64,000 bases of DNA, taken from positions 62,001-126,000 of the forward strand of contig NZ_QXJC01000004.1 of NCBI RefSeq assembly GCF_003570885.1, written 5' to 3'. The notes beneath the pieces were generated by a model. The model ran no database searches. It was not told the origin of the DNA and was given only the letters and a program-made list of their open reading frames with translations. Both the position numbers and the translations under genes were made by a program. This stretch comes from Simplicispira hankyongi. GTDB lineage: Bacteria > Pseudomonadota > Gammaproteobacteria > Burkholderiales > Burkholderiaceae_C. Below are positions 52,646-62,304 of the stretch, piece after piece. Numbering within the stretch: the stretch's first letter is position 1; each line of letters opens with the position of its first letter.

Positions 52646-55600
52646 GCACCAAGGTAACGGCTCCCGCCAACCCCGCCAACCCCGCCAACCCCGCCAACCC
52701 CGCCAGCAGCGACAGCAGCGCCAAGCCCCACGGGCTTAGCGTGGGAATCGCCGCCACCCCGACTGGCGCCGGCACCGCCAAAATCACAGGGTCTGTGAAG
52801 CGGCCTGCGGTCTTGTCCGCGTCCAGGGCGCCATCGTCGGTGATCGTATAAGTCACCTGGTTGCCGCTGATCGAGGTGGGCGTGAAGCTCTGCCATGGCG
52901 GGGTGGCGGCGGCGTCGTACTTCATCAGCACGACATTGGCGGGTACCGGGCCCGGGAAGGTAAGCGTCACCGCCAGGTTGCTGCCCGGGATGCACTGCTC
53001 GGCAGTGAAATCCACGGCGACGAACGGGTAGGTGTAGCCCACGGGCAGTGTCTGCCTTTGTGGGGTCGGCAACGCGGAAGGGCTGGTGAATTGCGCAAGG
53101 GTCAGTATGCAGGTGGGGCCGGGGTTGCTGATTGTCAGCGTGGTGCCTGAACCCGTAGCCGTTTGCAGGCTGGCCAGCGATGCGTAGCTGAACTGGTCAG
53201 TTGCACTGGTGCTGCTGGTGCCGCCGGGTGTGGTCACCCGCACGTCCACCGTGCCTGCGCTGCCCGCCGGGGCGGTGGCCGTGATGGACGTGGCGCTGTT
53301 GACGGTGAAGCCCGTGGCCGCCGTGGCGCCAAACGTCACCGCCGTGGTGCCTGTGAAGTCGGTGCCCGTAATGGTGACCGAGGTGCCGCCCCCCGTGGGG
53401 CCGGCCGTGGGCGCAATGCCCGTCGCCGTGGGCGCAGCCACATAGGTGTACTGATCGCTCGCGCCGGTGGCGCTGGTGCCACCGGGCGTGGTGACCACCA
53501 CATCCACCGTTCCTGCGCTACCCGCCGGTGCGGTGGCAGTAACGGTCGTGGCGTTGACCACGGTGACCCCCGTGGCGGCCCCACCGCCAAACGCCACGCC
53601 CGTGGCCCCCGTGAGGTTGGTGCCGGTGATGGTGACCACGGTGCCGCCCGCCGCAGGACCTATCGCGGGCGAAAGGGTGGTCACCGTAGGCACCGCCACA
53701 TAGGTGTACTGATCACTCGCACTGGTACTGCTGGTGCCGCCCGGCGTGGTGACCTGCACATCCACCGTGCCCGCGCTACCTGCCGGGGAGGTGGCAGTGA
53801 TGGACGTGTCGCTGACCACGGTAACTCCCGTGGCCGCCGTGGCGCCGAACTTCACCCCCGTGGCACCGGTAAAGTGGGTACCCGTGATGGTGACCACAGT
53901 ACCGCCCGCCGTAGGGCCCGTAATAGGGGAAATAGCCGTCACCGTCGGCGCGGCCGCGTAGGTGAACTGGTCCGGCGTGCCGGCGGCACTGGTGCCGCCC
54001 ACCGTGGTGACCTGCACGTGCACCGTACCCGTGCCTGCTGGTGCGGTGGCAGTGATGGTCGTGGCGTTGACGACGGTCACGCCCGTGGCCGCCCCACCGC
54101 CAAACGCCACGCCCGTGGCCCCCGTCAGGTTGGTGCCGGTGATGGTGACGACGGTGCTGCCCGCCAGCGGGCCGGCTGCGGGCGAAATGCTGGTTACCGT
54201 GGGTGCGGCCATATAGGTGTACTGGTCAGCCGCACTGGTGCTGCTGGTGCCGATGGGAGTGGTCACCCGCACGTCCACCGTGCCTGCGCTGCCCGCCGGC
54301 GCGGTGGCGGTGATGGACGTGGCGCTGTTGACGGTGAAGCCCGTGGCCGCCGTGGCGCCAAACGTCACCGCCGTGGTGCCCGTGAAGTTGGTGCCCGTAA
54401 TGGTGACCGAGGTGCCGCCCCCCGTGGGACCGGCCGTGGGCGCAATGCCCGTCACCGTGGGCGCAGCCACATAGGTGTACTGATCGCTCGCGCCGGTACT
54501 GCTGGTGCCGCCGGGCGTGGTCACCCGCACGTCCACCGTGCCTGCGCTGCCCGCCGGCGCGGTGGCGGTGATGGACGTGGCGCTGTTGACGGTGAAGCCC
54601 GTGGCCGCCGTGGCGCCAAACGTCACCGCCGTGGTGCCTGTGAAGTCGGTGCCCGTAATGGTGACCGAGGTGCCGCCCCCCGTGGGGCCGGCCGTGGGCG
54701 CAATGCCTGTCACCGTGGGCGCAGCCACATAGGTGTACTGATCAGCTGCACTGGTGCTGCTGGTGCCGCCGGGCGTGATCACCGTGACATCCACCGTGCC
54801 CGCACTGCCCGCCGGCGCAGTGGCCGTGATCTGGGTGTTGCTATTGACGGTATAGGTGGTCACGGTGGCGCCAAAGTGCACGGCTCCGGTGGACGCAGCA
54901 GCCGCAAAACCCGTACCGGTGATGGTGACCGAGGTGCCGCCCCCCGTGGGGCCGGCCGTGGGTGCAATGCCTGTCACCGTGGGCCCAGCCACATAGGTGT
55001 ACTGATCGCTCGCGCTGGTACTGCTGGTGCCGCCGGGCGTGGTCACCCGCGCGTCCACCGTGCCTGCGCTGCCCGCCGGCGCGGTGGCGGTGATGGACGT
55101 GGCGCTGTTGACGGTGAAGCCCGTGGCCGCCGTGGCGCCAAACGTCACCGCCGTGGCGCCCGTGAAGTTGGTGCCCGTAATGGTGACCGAGGTGCCGCCC
55201 CCCGTGGGACCGGCCGTGGGCGCAATGCCTGTCACCGTGGGCGCAGCCACATAGGTGTACTGATCGCTCGCGCCGGTGGCGCTGGTGCCGCCGGGTGTGG
55301 TCACCCTCACGTCCACCGTGCCTGCGCTGCCCGCAGGGGCGGTGGCGGTGATGGACGTGGCGCTGTTGACGGTGAAGCCCGTGGCCGCCGTGGCGCCAAA
55401 CGTCACCGCCGTGGTGCCCGTGAAGTCGGTGCCCGTAATGGTGACCGAGGTGCCGCCCCCAGTGGGGCCGGCCGTGGGCGCAATGCCCGTCACCGTGGGT
55501 GCGGCCACATAAGTGAACTGATCAGCCGCACTGGTGCTGCTGGTGGCGCCGGAACCAGTCGCCGTCACGTGCACCGTGCCCGTACCCACCGGGCTGGTGG

Positions 55601-56417
55601 CGGTGATCTGGGTGTCGCTGTTCACGGTAAAGGCCGTCGCGGCCGTGCCGCCAAAGTTCACTGCCGTCACGCCCAGGCCAGCCTTGAAGCCGGTGCCGGT
55701 GAGGGTCACGCTGGTACTGCCTGCCGCTAGGCCGCTGGCGGGCGACACGCCCGTCACCGTGGGGGCTATGGGGTAGGGCTCGACCACCAGGTCATCGATA
55801 CCGAAGGTCCAGTTCTGGTCAGACAGGAAGCTCACCTTGTCCACGTCGACTACGCTGGCCAACTGGGTCGGGTTGAAGGTGAAGGATTGAAAGTTTGACG
55901 GGTCGGCGACAACCGCCAGGTCAAAGGAGCCTACGGGCGTACCCCCCCGATAGCCTGTGACCGTGATCTTGGAGTTGAAGGTGATCCCATTGACAAAGTT
56001 GAATATCTTGACGCTCTTGATACTAAAGCGGTCGCCTGGCGTTGCTGCCTGAAAGTTCGCAATCGTTGGCTGGCCCGGGCCGGGGCCGCCTGACGCGTCG
56101 GCGGCTGGCTGCGCGGCGTCGCCCGTCGCGCCAGGGAAACCACTCAAAAGCCCGCTTGGTGTGGCATAGAGCCAGCCGTTGGCACCGAAGTTAGTGCCCA
56201 AAAAGTCGATGCCATTGAAGGTGCCAATCGGATCCACTTCGTTATGCCCCGTGCCGAATGTGATCGTTCCACCTGTGATGGCGGCCTGCGCGGGCAGGGC
56301 CAGCGCCAGCAGCAGCGCCATGCACCACGCGAACCACAGGCGCACAAAGGTGGCTGCGGCTTTGCGCTGATGCGTATGGGGAGAGGGGGGCGTGTTAGGC
56401 AACATGGCGATCATCAT
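52617..56417 (-). CDS. Large surface protein: ten TIG repeats and IPTL-CTERM anchor
   Basis: A 1266-aa exported protein. Signal peptide near residues 25-46 (FVRLWFAWCMALLLALALPA, cleaved after QAA), an N-terminal beta-rich domain (about 47-215), ten IPT/TIG immunoglobulin-like repeats of about 86 aa (about 218-1080, each with PTVTGIAPTAGPTGGGTSVT-like starts), a further domain, then the IPTL-CTERM sorting signal from about residue 1224 (IPTLSPWGLALLSLLAG, helix, basic tail HKRYYKSSI). IPTL-CTERM proteins are processed by an exosortase in their family; none is in this window. The start is uncertain (ATG at 56417, 56414 or 56405). Probable adhesin or matrix protein. Confidence 0.92.
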   Translation of the reverse strand: MMIAMLPNTPPSPHTHQRKAAATFVRLWFAWCMALLLALALPAQAAITGGTITFGTGHNEVDPIGTFNGIDFLGTNFGANGWLYATPSGLLSGFPGATGDAAQPAADASGGPGPGQPTIANFQAATPGDRFSIKSVKIFNFVNGITFNSKITVTGYRGGTPVGSFDLAVVADPSNFQSFTFNPTQLASVVDVDKVSFLSDQNWTFGIDDLVVEPYPIAPTVTGVSPASGLAAGSTSVTLTGTGFKAGLGVTAVNFGGTAATAFTVNSDTQITATSPVGTGTVHVTATGSGATSSTSAADQFTYVAAPTVTGIAPTAGPTGGGTSVTITGTDFTGTTAVTFGATAATGFTVNSATSITATAPAGSAGTVDVRVTTPGGTSATGASDQYTYVAAPTVTGIAPTAGPTGGGTSVTITGTNFTGATAVTFGATAATGFTVNSATSITATAPAGSAGTVDARVTTPGGTSSTSASDQYTYVAGPTVTGIAPTAGPTGGGTSVTITGTGFAAAASTGAVHFGATVTTYTVNSNTQITATAPAGSAGTVDVTVITPGGTSSTSAADQYTYVAAPTVTGIAPTAGPTGGGTSVTITGTDFTGTTAVTFGATAATGFTVNSATSITATAPAGSAGTVDVRVTTPGGTSSTGASDQYTYVAAPTVTGIAPTAGPTGGGTSVTITGTNFTGTTAVTFGATAATGFTVNSATSITATAPAGSAGTVDVRVTTPIGTSSTSAADQYTYMAAPTVTSISPAAGPLAGSTVVTITGTNLTGATGVAFGGGAATGVTVVNATTITATAPAGTGTVHVQVTTVGGTSAAGTPDQFTYAAAPTVTAISPITGPTAGGTVVTITGTHFTGATGVKFGATAATGVTVVSDTSITATSPAGSAGTVDVQVTTPGGTSSTSASDQYTYVAVPTVTTLSPAIGPAAGGTVVTITGTNLTGATGVAFGGGAATGVTVVNATTVTATAPAGSAGTVDVVVTTPGGTSATGASDQYTYVAAPTATGIAPTAGPTGGGTSVTITGTDFTGTTAVTFGATAATGFTVNSATSITATAPAGSAGTVDVRVTTPGGTSSTSATDQFSYASLASLQTATGSGTTLTISNPGPTCILTLAQFTSPSALPTPQRQTLPVGYTYPFVAVDFTAEQCIPGSNLAVTLTFPGPVPANVVLMKYDAAATPPWQSFTPTSISGNQVTYTITDDGALDADKTAGRFTDPVILAVPAPVGVAAIPTLSPWGLALLSLLAGLAGLAGLAGLAGAVTLVHKRYYKSSI
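52663..52707. repeat. 9-bp tandem repeat in the anchor helix
   Basis: CCCGCCAAC repeated four times exactly plus one variant (CCCGCCAGC). Being a multiple of three, it encodes LAG repeats in the membrane helix (LAGLAGLAGLAG), so copy-number change would lengthen or shorten the anchor in frame. Confidence 0.9.
53178..55766. repeat. Ten tandem ~258-bp coding repeats
   Basis: DNA of the TIG array. Several units, notably those around 53.2-53.4, 54.2-54.7 and 55.0-55.5 kb, are nearly identical over their length (for example ATAGGTGTACTGATCGCTCG and GTGATGGACGTGGCGCTGTT recur), while the fourth, seventh, eighth and ninth protein repeats differ more. Confidence 0.92.
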
Positions 56418-56418
56418 T

Positions 56419-56470
56419 CAAAAACATAGCTGCCAGCGCTTTGTACATAAGCGCTAGCAGCCTATTTGAT
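56419..56470. repeat. Dispersed AGCGCTT palindrome copy
   Basis: CAAAAACATAGCTGCCAGCG, CTTTGTACATAAGCGC, TAGCAGCCTATTTGAT, directly upstream of the surface-protein start and downstream of the collar gene. Confidence 0.7.
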
Positions 56471-56490
56471 GCAAAACCAGGGCACAGCGG

Positions 56491-57045
56491 TCAGGGTCTG
56501 GCGGGGAATTCCCCGTTCAGGCAAATACAGAAGTTCAGCGCCAGATTGGGCTGCAAGTTGCTGTGCGGCTGGCTGCCGCCACTGAACGGGGCCAGGGCGT
56601 TGGCGGCCAGCGCGCCCTGGGGCACGGTGGGCGCTCCGGGGGCGTAGGCGAATACCTGCGGTGCGCGTGGGCCGCTACCGTTCACGCTCTGCGCCAGCAC
56701 ATTGCCGCCGGGAATGGCCGCGGTGGCGTTCGCCGTCTGCACGGCAATGGCGTGGTTGTGCGGCGGCATGTCGGTGGGCAGCAGGGCGACAGCAGCTTCA
56801 CCCACGGCCTCGCCCACGGTGCGCGGCGTGAGACCGGGGCCGGCGCCCGCGCCCATGGGGGCCTGGCCTTGCAGGTTGGGCAGGCCGAAGTTGCTCGTGC
56901 CGTTGCCGCCAAACTGGGTGCCGATGATGGAAAAAAGCGCCGGATTCTGCTGCAAGGGCATGAGCTGGCCTTGGCACATGGCCCAGTTCACGGGCGCGAA
57001 GTTGAAGCCGAAGGCGCGGATTTCTCCGATAAAGGGGTCTGCCAT
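56491..57045 (-). CDS. Tail-collar / Mdp-family protein 3
   Basis: A 184-aa protein with the collar (PF07484-type) domain: MADPFIGEIRAFGFNFAPVN, WAMCQGQLMPLQQNPALFSI, IGTQFGGNGTSNFGLPNLQG and the HNHA metal-site-like LPTDMPPHNHAIAV. The C-terminal third is variable between the three neighbours. Collar domains occur in phage tail fibres and in microcystin-dependent (Mdp) proteins; in non-phage clusters the role is not settled. It is last of the trio and shares its arrangement. Confidence 0.85.
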   Translation of the reverse strand: MADPFIGEIRAFGFNFAPVNWAMCQGQLMPLQQNPALFSIIGTQFGGNGTSNFGLPNLQGQAPMGAGAGPGLTPRTVGEAVGEAAVALLPTDMPPHNHAIAVQTANATAAIPGGNVLAQSVNGSGPRAPQVFAYAPGAPTVPQGALAANALAPFSGGSQPHSNLQPNLALNFCICLNGEFPARP

Positions 57046-57063
57046 GGGGTCTCCTTGCCTGTT

Positions 57064-57567
57064 TCAGCTGCGGGATGGAAAAATGCCGCTGGTGGCAATG
57101 CACCAGTTGACGGCCAGCGAGGGCTGCATGTTCTCGTGCGCCTGGTTGGCGCCGCTGGTTGCCACGGCGCCGGCGGCCAACGCGGCGCTGCCGTTGGGCA
57201 CGGCATAGGCCGAGACACTTGCTGGCAGGGTGGCCAGCGATGCTGTGCTGGGCGCGGCGGTGCTGGCGGCGGCGGTGCTGGCGTAGACGGCGTGGGTGTG
57301 CGCAGGCACTTCGGCAGCGGTCAGCGTGGCGGTTTCACTGCCGCTCTGGGCGCCGATGGCGACCGAACTGCCGTAGCCCAACGGGGCGCGCCCGCGCAGG
57401 TCGGGCAGGGCGAAGTTGGTGGTGCCGTTACCGCCGTAGGCGACGCCCAGCAAGGAGAAAAGGGCCTGGTTCTGCTGCACGGACAGCAGGCGACCGTCGC
57501 ACGGCGCCCAGCCCTTGGGGGTGATGCCGAAGGCGAAGGCGCGGGTTTCACCGAGAAAGGGATCCAT
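57064..57567 (-). CDS. Tail-collar / Mdp-family protein 2
   Basis: A 167-aa paralogue: MDPFLGETRAFAFGITPKGW, APCDGRLLSVQQNQALFSLL, GVAYGGNGTTNFALPDLRGR, then AAEVPAHTHAVYAST and a Ala/Ser/Thr-rich stretch. It ends WCIATSGIFPSRS, close to the endings of its neighbours (..FPARP, ..FPSQG). The start at 57567 follows AGGAGCAGACC. It lies 13 bp after protein 1 and 18 bp before protein 3. Confidence 0.87.
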   Translation of the reverse strand: MDPFLGETRAFAFGITPKGWAPCDGRLLSVQQNQALFSLLGVAYGGNGTTNFALPDLRGRAPLGYGSSVAIGAQSGSETATLTAAEVPAHTHAVYASTAAASTAAPSTASLATLPASVSAYAVPNGSAALAAGAVATSGANQAHENMQPSLAVNWCIATSGIFPSRS

Positions 57568-57580
57568 GGTCTGCTCCTGT

Positions 57581-58099
57581 TCAGCCCTGGGAAGGGAAGA
57601 TGCCCGCCAGGGCGATGATGAAACCCACCGCCAGCGAGGGCATGACGTTGCCGTGCGGCTGCCCGCCGCCCACGGTTTCCACCGTGCCGGGGGCCAGCCA
57701 GGCCGAGGGGGTGGGGGCACTTGCGTAGAAGCTCAAGCCGGTAGCCGCCGCCGGCACCAAGTTTTGCGGGCTGGCGCTGCTGGACGCGCCGCCCGCCGCG
57801 AAGGTGTGGGTGTGCGCAGGGGTTTGCGCCACGGTGAGGGTGACGTTTTCCACGCCCATTAACTGGCCCTGCACGCGCGGGCTCAGGCCAGGCCCCTGAC
57901 CCATGCCGATGGGCAGGCGCCCGCGCAGGTCGGGCAGACCAAAGGTGCTGACGCCGTCGCCGCCGTACGTGGTGCCCAGCAGGGCGTAAAGGACGTCATT
58001 TTCGGCGATGGACAGCAGGCGGCCGTCGCACGGCGCCCAGTTTTGAGGGGCGTAATTGCCCCCGAACATGCGGATTTCTCCGATGTAGGCTTCGCTCAT
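57581..58099 (-). CDS. Tail-collar / Mdp-family protein 1
   Basis: A 172-aa paralogue with [60 protein letters not shown] and VAQTPAHTHTFAAGG. The ATG at 58099 overlaps the GNAT-DUF6916 stop (ATGA), so the four genes form one translationally coupled operon. No phage structural or lysis genes are nearby. Confidence 0.88.
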   Translation of the reverse strand: MSEAYIGEIRMFGGNYAPQNWAPCDGRLLSIAENDVLYALLGTTYGGDGVSTFGLPDLRGRLPIGMGQGPGLSPRVQGQLMGVENVTLTVAQTPAHTHTFAAGGASSSASPQNLVPAAATGLSFYASAPTPSAWLAPGTVETVGGGQPHGNVMPSLAVGFIIALAGIFPSQG

Positions 58100-58929
58100 G
58101 GGATGGGCTCCTTTGTAGGCGGCGGGGTCAGGCGCGTGACGATGGCCTGGTAACACATGTCCCCGGCCGCACCGTCCATCACGGGGCCAAGGAATAACGG
58201 AAAGCGCCCCAGGCGTGGGTGGGCCAGGGTGTAGGTGGCGTGCGCGGGGCGGCCTAGGTCCGGGCCCGTGAAGCGCAGCGAGCAGCCAAGGCCGTGCGCA
58301 CCCTGGCGGTGCGTGGCCTCTTGCAAGCGCAGCGTGGCCAAAAGACTGCCGTCGCCGCCGGGCTGGCTGAGCTGAAAGTCCGTTCCCGTTTCGGCGGCCA
58401 AATCCTCCATACCCGGCGGTTGCACGGGCGGGCGTTGCAAGTAAAGGTAAACGCCCCGGTCGTCCCGCACCTGAAAGCCCAGGCGTTCATAGGCGCTGAG
58501 GATGGGGTTGTTCTTCTCAACGTGCAGGCCCAGGGGGGCGCCGCAGGCGTCGGACTCATCGGCCAACGCGCGCAGCAGGCGCCCGCCCAGTCCCTGGCGC
58601 CGGTGCGCGGGCAGTAAGGCGATGTCGATGATGCGGATTTCCGCGGGGGTGCGGTCCACATACAGGCGGCCGGCTATCTGTGCTGGCCCGCCGCCCTCCC
58701 CGCCGCGCAGCACGATGCTGAACGTAGGGTTGGCGTAGCCGTGCATGTACTGGGCGTGCTGGGCAGCGAATTGCTGGCGGGTGAAGGCATCCCACTCGGG
58801 CGCGCTCCAGCCAAACTGCTGGCGCTCGGCCTCGCGAGTGGCGGCGAATATGGTGTGCAATACCTCTTCGTCCCCAGGCTGGATGGAGCGCAACGCCAGA
58901 GGATCGGGCAGGGTGCGGTGCGCAGGCAT
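58096..58929 (-). CDS. GNAT acetyltransferase fused to a DUF6916-like domain
   Basis: A 277-aa protein. Residues 10-165 are a GNAT domain with the acetyl-CoA loop [20 protein letters not shown] and [20 protein letters not shown]. Residues about 175-277 resemble DUF6916 ([35 protein letters not shown]), a small domain I associate with collar/Mdp clusters. It could modify one of the three collar proteins or a surface sugar; inference only. The start at 58929 is preceded by no strong site. It leads the operon. Confidence 0.82.
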   Translation of the reverse strand: MPAHRTLPDPLALRSIQPGDEEVLHTIFAATREAERQQFGWSAPEWDAFTRQQFAAQHAQYMHGYANPTFSIVLRGGEGGGPAQIAGRLYVDRTPAEIRIIDIALLPAHRRQGLGGRLLRALADESDACGAPLGLHVEKNNPILSAYERLGFQVRDDRGVYLYLQRPPVQPPGMEDLAAETGTDFQLSQPGGDGSLLATLRLQEATHRQGAHGLGCSLRFTGPDLGRPAHATYTLAHPRLGRFPLFLGPVMDGAAGDMCYQAIVTRLTPPPTKEPIP

Positions 58930-59144
58930 GGTGGGGTAGGGAGTGTGGCGGCATGCCCGGCGGCGGCCACTGCCCTGGTACACCGGAGCTTGATGCTAAT
59001 GGAACCGCAAATCTTTGTGAACAATGGGTTTTCCCTAGTGCCATTGCCTGTTTCTCAGGGTCCAGCATCAGCGGGGATGGCTCGGTGGGGCGCGATCCGC
59101 AAAGGCGGGCCTATCATCGCGGGTTCGACTTTTTTCACCCGCTG

Positions 59145-62100
59145 ATGCCAGATCCCGTCTCCCCTGAAGCTTCCACCGACGGCCCCCACCTTGCCCGCGC
59201 CCTGCGCGAGCAGCGCATCAGCATCCGCGGCGCGCGCACGCACAACCTCAAAAACATCGACCTCGACCTGCCGCGCAACCAGTTGGTGGTCATCACCGGG
59301 CTGTCGGGCTCCGGCAAGTCGAGCCTGGCGTTCGACACGCTGTACGCCGAGGGCCAGCGGCGCTATGTGGAGAGCCTCTCTGCCTATGCGCGGCAGTTTC
59401 TCGGGCGACTGGACAAGCCCGATGTCGATTTGATTGAAGGCCTCTCGCCCGCCATTGCCATCGAGCAGAAGGCCACCAGCCACAACCCGCGCTCCACGGT
59501 GGGCACGGTGACCGAGATTCACGATTACCTGCGCCTGCTGTACGCCCGCGCCGGCACGCCGTACTGCCCCGAGCATGGCCTGCCACTGCAATCGCAGACG
59601 GTGAGCCAAATGGTCGATGCGGTGCTGGCGCTGCCGCTTGATACGCGCTTGATGCTGCTGGCGCCCGTGGCACGCGAGAAGAAGGGGGAATTCACCGAGC
59701 TGTTCGCGCAGATGCAGGCGCTGGGCTATGTGCGCTTTCGCGTCGATGGCCAGGTGCTGGAGGCCGAAAACCTGCCACAGCTGAAAAAGACCGAGAAGCA
59801 CGATATCGACGTCGTCATCGACCGCCTCAAGGTGCGCCCGGACGCCCAGCAGCGCCTGGCCGAGAGCATCGAAGCGGCGCTGCGCGTGGGCGCCAGCGCG
59901 GGCGAGACCAATGGCCGCGTGCTGGCGCTGGAGATGGACAGCAACACGGACGGTGAAGGCGAGCACGCGTTCAGCGCGAAATTCTCCTGCCCGGTGTGCA
60001 GCTATTCGCTGCCCGAGCTGGAACCACGCCTGTTTTCCTTCAACTCGCCCATGGGGGCCTGCCCCACCTGCGACGGCCTGGGCCACAGCGAGGTGTTCGA
60101 CCCGGCGCGCGTGGTGGCCTTTCCCACGCTCAGCCTGGCCAGCGGCGCCATCAAGGGCTGGGACCGGCGCAACGCCTACTACTTTGCCATGCTGCAAAGC
60201 CTGGGCGAGCACTACCACTTTGACGTGGACACGCCGTTCGAGACCTTGCCGCCCCAGGTGCAGCAGGTGGTGCTGCACGGTTCGGGTGACGAGCAGATTG
60301 TGTTTCGCTACCTTGTTGACAGTGGCGCATCCAAGGGCAAGCCGGTGCTGCGCGAGCACCCCTTCGAAGGGATCCTGCCCAATATGACGCGGCGCTACCG
60401 CGAGACCGATTCCAGTGCGGTGCGCGAGGACCTGGCCCGCTACCGCCAGTCGCAGCCCTGTCCCGACTGCCACGGCACACGCCTGCGCCGCGAGGCACGC
60501 TTCGTGAAAATCGGCGAAGGCGAGCAGGCCCGCGCCATCTGGGAGGTGAGCCGCGCCACGCTGTCTGCTTCCCACGCCTGGTTTGCCGCTCTGCGGCTCA
60601 GCGGTTCGAAGGCCGACATTGCCGACAAAGTGGTGCGCGAAATCGCCACCCGCCTGCAGTTTCTGAACGACGTGGGCCTGAACTACCTGAGCCTGGACCG
60701 CAGTGCCGAGACGCTCTCGGGCGGCGAAGCGCAGCGCATCCGCCTGGCCAGCCAGATCGGCTCGGGCCTGACGGGCGTGATGTACGTGCTCGACGAGCCC
60801 AGCATCGGCCTGCACCAACGCGACAACGACCGGCTGATCGCCACGCTCAAACACCTGCGCGACATCGGCAACAGCGTGATCGTCGTCGAGCACGACGAAG
60901 ACATGATGCGCGCCGCCGACCAAGTGGTGGACATGGGCCCCGGCGCTGGCGTACACGGTGGCCGCGTGATGGCCCAGGGCACCTACGACGAAGTGCGCGC
61001 CAACCCCGATTCGCTCACCGGCCAGTACCTGGCGGGCACGCGCCGCATCGCCGTCCCGGCGCGGCGCACGCCCTGGCTGCCGGTGGTGAAACAGGAGGCC
61101 CCTGCCGCGCCCAAGGGCAAATCGCGTTTCCCCGTCACCGAAGCCGGCGAACGCCGCGCTGCACGCCTTGCCGAGCATGTGGCCCGCCAGGGCGCCGTGC
61201 AGGCGCTGCGCGTGGTCGGGGCGAGCGGTCACAACCTCAAAGACGTGAGCGTCGATTTTCCGGTCGGCCTGTTCACCTGCGTAACGGGCGTTTCTGGCTC
61301 AGGCAAAAGCACGCTGGTGAACGACACGCTGTACACCGCCGTGGCCCACCAGCTCTACCGCGCGCACGAGGAGCCGGCGGCACACGAAGCCATTGAAGGC
61401 ATCGAGTATTTCGACAAGGTCATCAACGTCGACCAAAGCCCCATTGGCCGCACGCCGCGCAGCAACCCGGCCACCTACACCGGCCTGTTCACGCCCATCC
61501 GTGAACTGATGGCGGAAACCAACCTCGCCAAGGAGCGCGGCTACGGCCCAGGGCGCTTCAGCTTCAACGTGGCGGGCGGGCGCTGTGAGGCCTGCCAGGG
61601 CGACGGCGTGGTGAAGGTGGAAATGCACTTTCTGCCAGATGTCTACGTGCCTTGCGACATCTGCCACGGCCAACGCTACAACCGCGAATCGCTGGAAGTG
61701 CAATGGAAGGGCCGCAACATCGCGGGCATCCTGGAGCTGACGGTGGAAGACGCCTACGCCTTCTTCAAGGACGTGCCTTCAATAGCCCGCAAGCTGCAGA
61801 CCCTGCTCGACGTCGGCCTGTCGTACCTGCGCCTGGGGCAAAGCGCCACCACGCTCTCGGGCGGCGAGGCGCAGCGCGTCAAGCTCGCGCAAGAGCTCAG
61901 CAAACGCGACACCGGCCGCACCCTCTACATCCTGGACGAGCCCACCACCGGCCTGCACTTTGCCGACATCGATTTGCTGCTCAAGGTGCTGCACCAGCTG
62001 CGCGACGCCGGCAACACCATCGTCGTCATCGAGCACAACCTGGACGTCATCAAGACCGCCGACTGGATCATCGACATGGGACCCGAGGGCGGCGCGGGTG

Positions 62101-62213
62101 GAGGCAGCGTGGTGGGCACGGGCACGCCGGAGCAGGTCGCGGCCAACCCGGCGAGCCATACCGGGCATTACCTGCGGAAATATTTGGCCAAATCGGCCTC
62201 TAGCGCTTTATAG
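59145..62213 (+). CDS. uvrA: Excinuclease ABC subunit A
   Basis: A 1022-aa cytoplasmic damage-recognition ATPase of nucleotide excision repair. There are two ABC ATPase halves: Walker [21 protein letters not shown] and [20 protein letters not shown]; signature [20 protein letters not shown] and [20 protein letters not shown]; zinc fingers [20 protein letters not shown] and [20 protein letters not shown]. The start at 59145 ([10 protein letters not shown]) is the best; the frame opens further upstream. The last six residues (SASSAL) and the TAG are encoded by a dispersed repeat. Confidence 0.97.
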   Translation: MPDPVSPEASTDGPHLARALREQRISIRGARTHNLKNIDLDLPRNQLVVITGLSGSGKSSLAFDTLYAEGQRRYVESLSAYARQFLGRLDKPDVDLIEGLSPAIAIEQKATSHNPRSTVGTVTEIHDYLRLLYARAGTPYCPEHGLPLQSQTVSQMVDAVLALPLDTRLMLLAPVAREKKGEFTELFAQMQALGYVRFRVDGQVLEAENLPQLKKTEKHDIDVVIDRLKVRPDAQQRLAESIEAALRVGASAGETNGRVLALEMDSNTDGEGEHAFSAKFSCPVCSYSLPELEPRLFSFNSPMGACPTCDGLGHSEVFDPARVVAFPTLSLASGAIKGWDRRNAYYFAMLQSLGEHYHFDVDTPFETLPPQVQQVVLHGSGDEQIVFRYLVDSGASKGKPVLREHPFEGILPNMTRRYRETDSSAVREDLARYRQSQPCPDCHGTRLRREARFVKIGEGEQARAIWEVSRATLSASHAWFAALRLSGSKADIADKVVREIATRLQFLNDVGLNYLSLDRSAETLSGGEAQRIRLASQIGSGLTGVMYVLDEPSIGLHQRDNDRLIATLKHLRDIGNSVIVVEHDEDMMRAADQVVDMGPGAGVHGGRVMAQGTYDEVRANPDSLTGQYLAGTRRIAVPARRTPWLPVVKQEAPAAPKGKSRFPVTEAGERRAARLAEHVARQGAVQALRVVGASGHNLKDVSVDFPVGLFTCVTGVSGSGKSTLVNDTLYTAVAHQLYRAHEEPAAHEAIEGIEYFDKVINVDQSPIGRTPRSNPATYTGLFTPIRELMAETNLAKERGYGPGRFSFNVAGGRCEACQGDGVVKVEMHFLPDVYVPCDICHGQRYNRESLEVQWKGRNIAGILELTVEDAYAFFKDVPSIARKLQTLLDVGLSYLRLGQSATTLSGGEAQRVKLAQELSKRDTGRTLYILDEPTTGLHFADIDLLLKVLHQLRDAGNTIVVIEHNLDVIKTADWIIDMGPEGGAGGGSVVGTGTPEQVAANPASHTGHYLRKYLAKSASSAL

Positions 62214-62246
62214 ATATGCGCTTTCAGCTATTTATTTGGTAGCTTA
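62190..62246. repeat. Dispersed AGCGCTT palindrome at the uvrA 3' end
   Basis: AAATCGGCCTCTAGCGCTTT, ATAGATATGCGC, TTTCAGCTATTTATTTGG, TAGCTTA. The uvrA stop lies inside the left arm. Confidence 0.7.
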
Positions 62247-62304
62247 CGTACGGAGATGCTCTAGGGAATAATGGCCTCTCCAACTCGCCCGCCCACACCC
62301 GCCC

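Noticed and set aside
53163-55730. 855-aa plus-strand open frame, highly repetitive
   Set aside because: Antisense to the TIG-repeat array; its repeats merely mirror those of the surface protein.
52617-56417. Repeats as a possible CRISPR array
   Set aside because: Units are about 258 bp, coding and lack short unique spacers.
56491-58929. Remnant prophage
   Set aside because: Collar-type genes alone; no capsid, portal, terminase, integrase, tRNA-attachment site or lysis gene nearby.
59055-61232. 725-aa minus-strand open frame
   Set aside because: Antisense to uvrA, which has all expected motifs.
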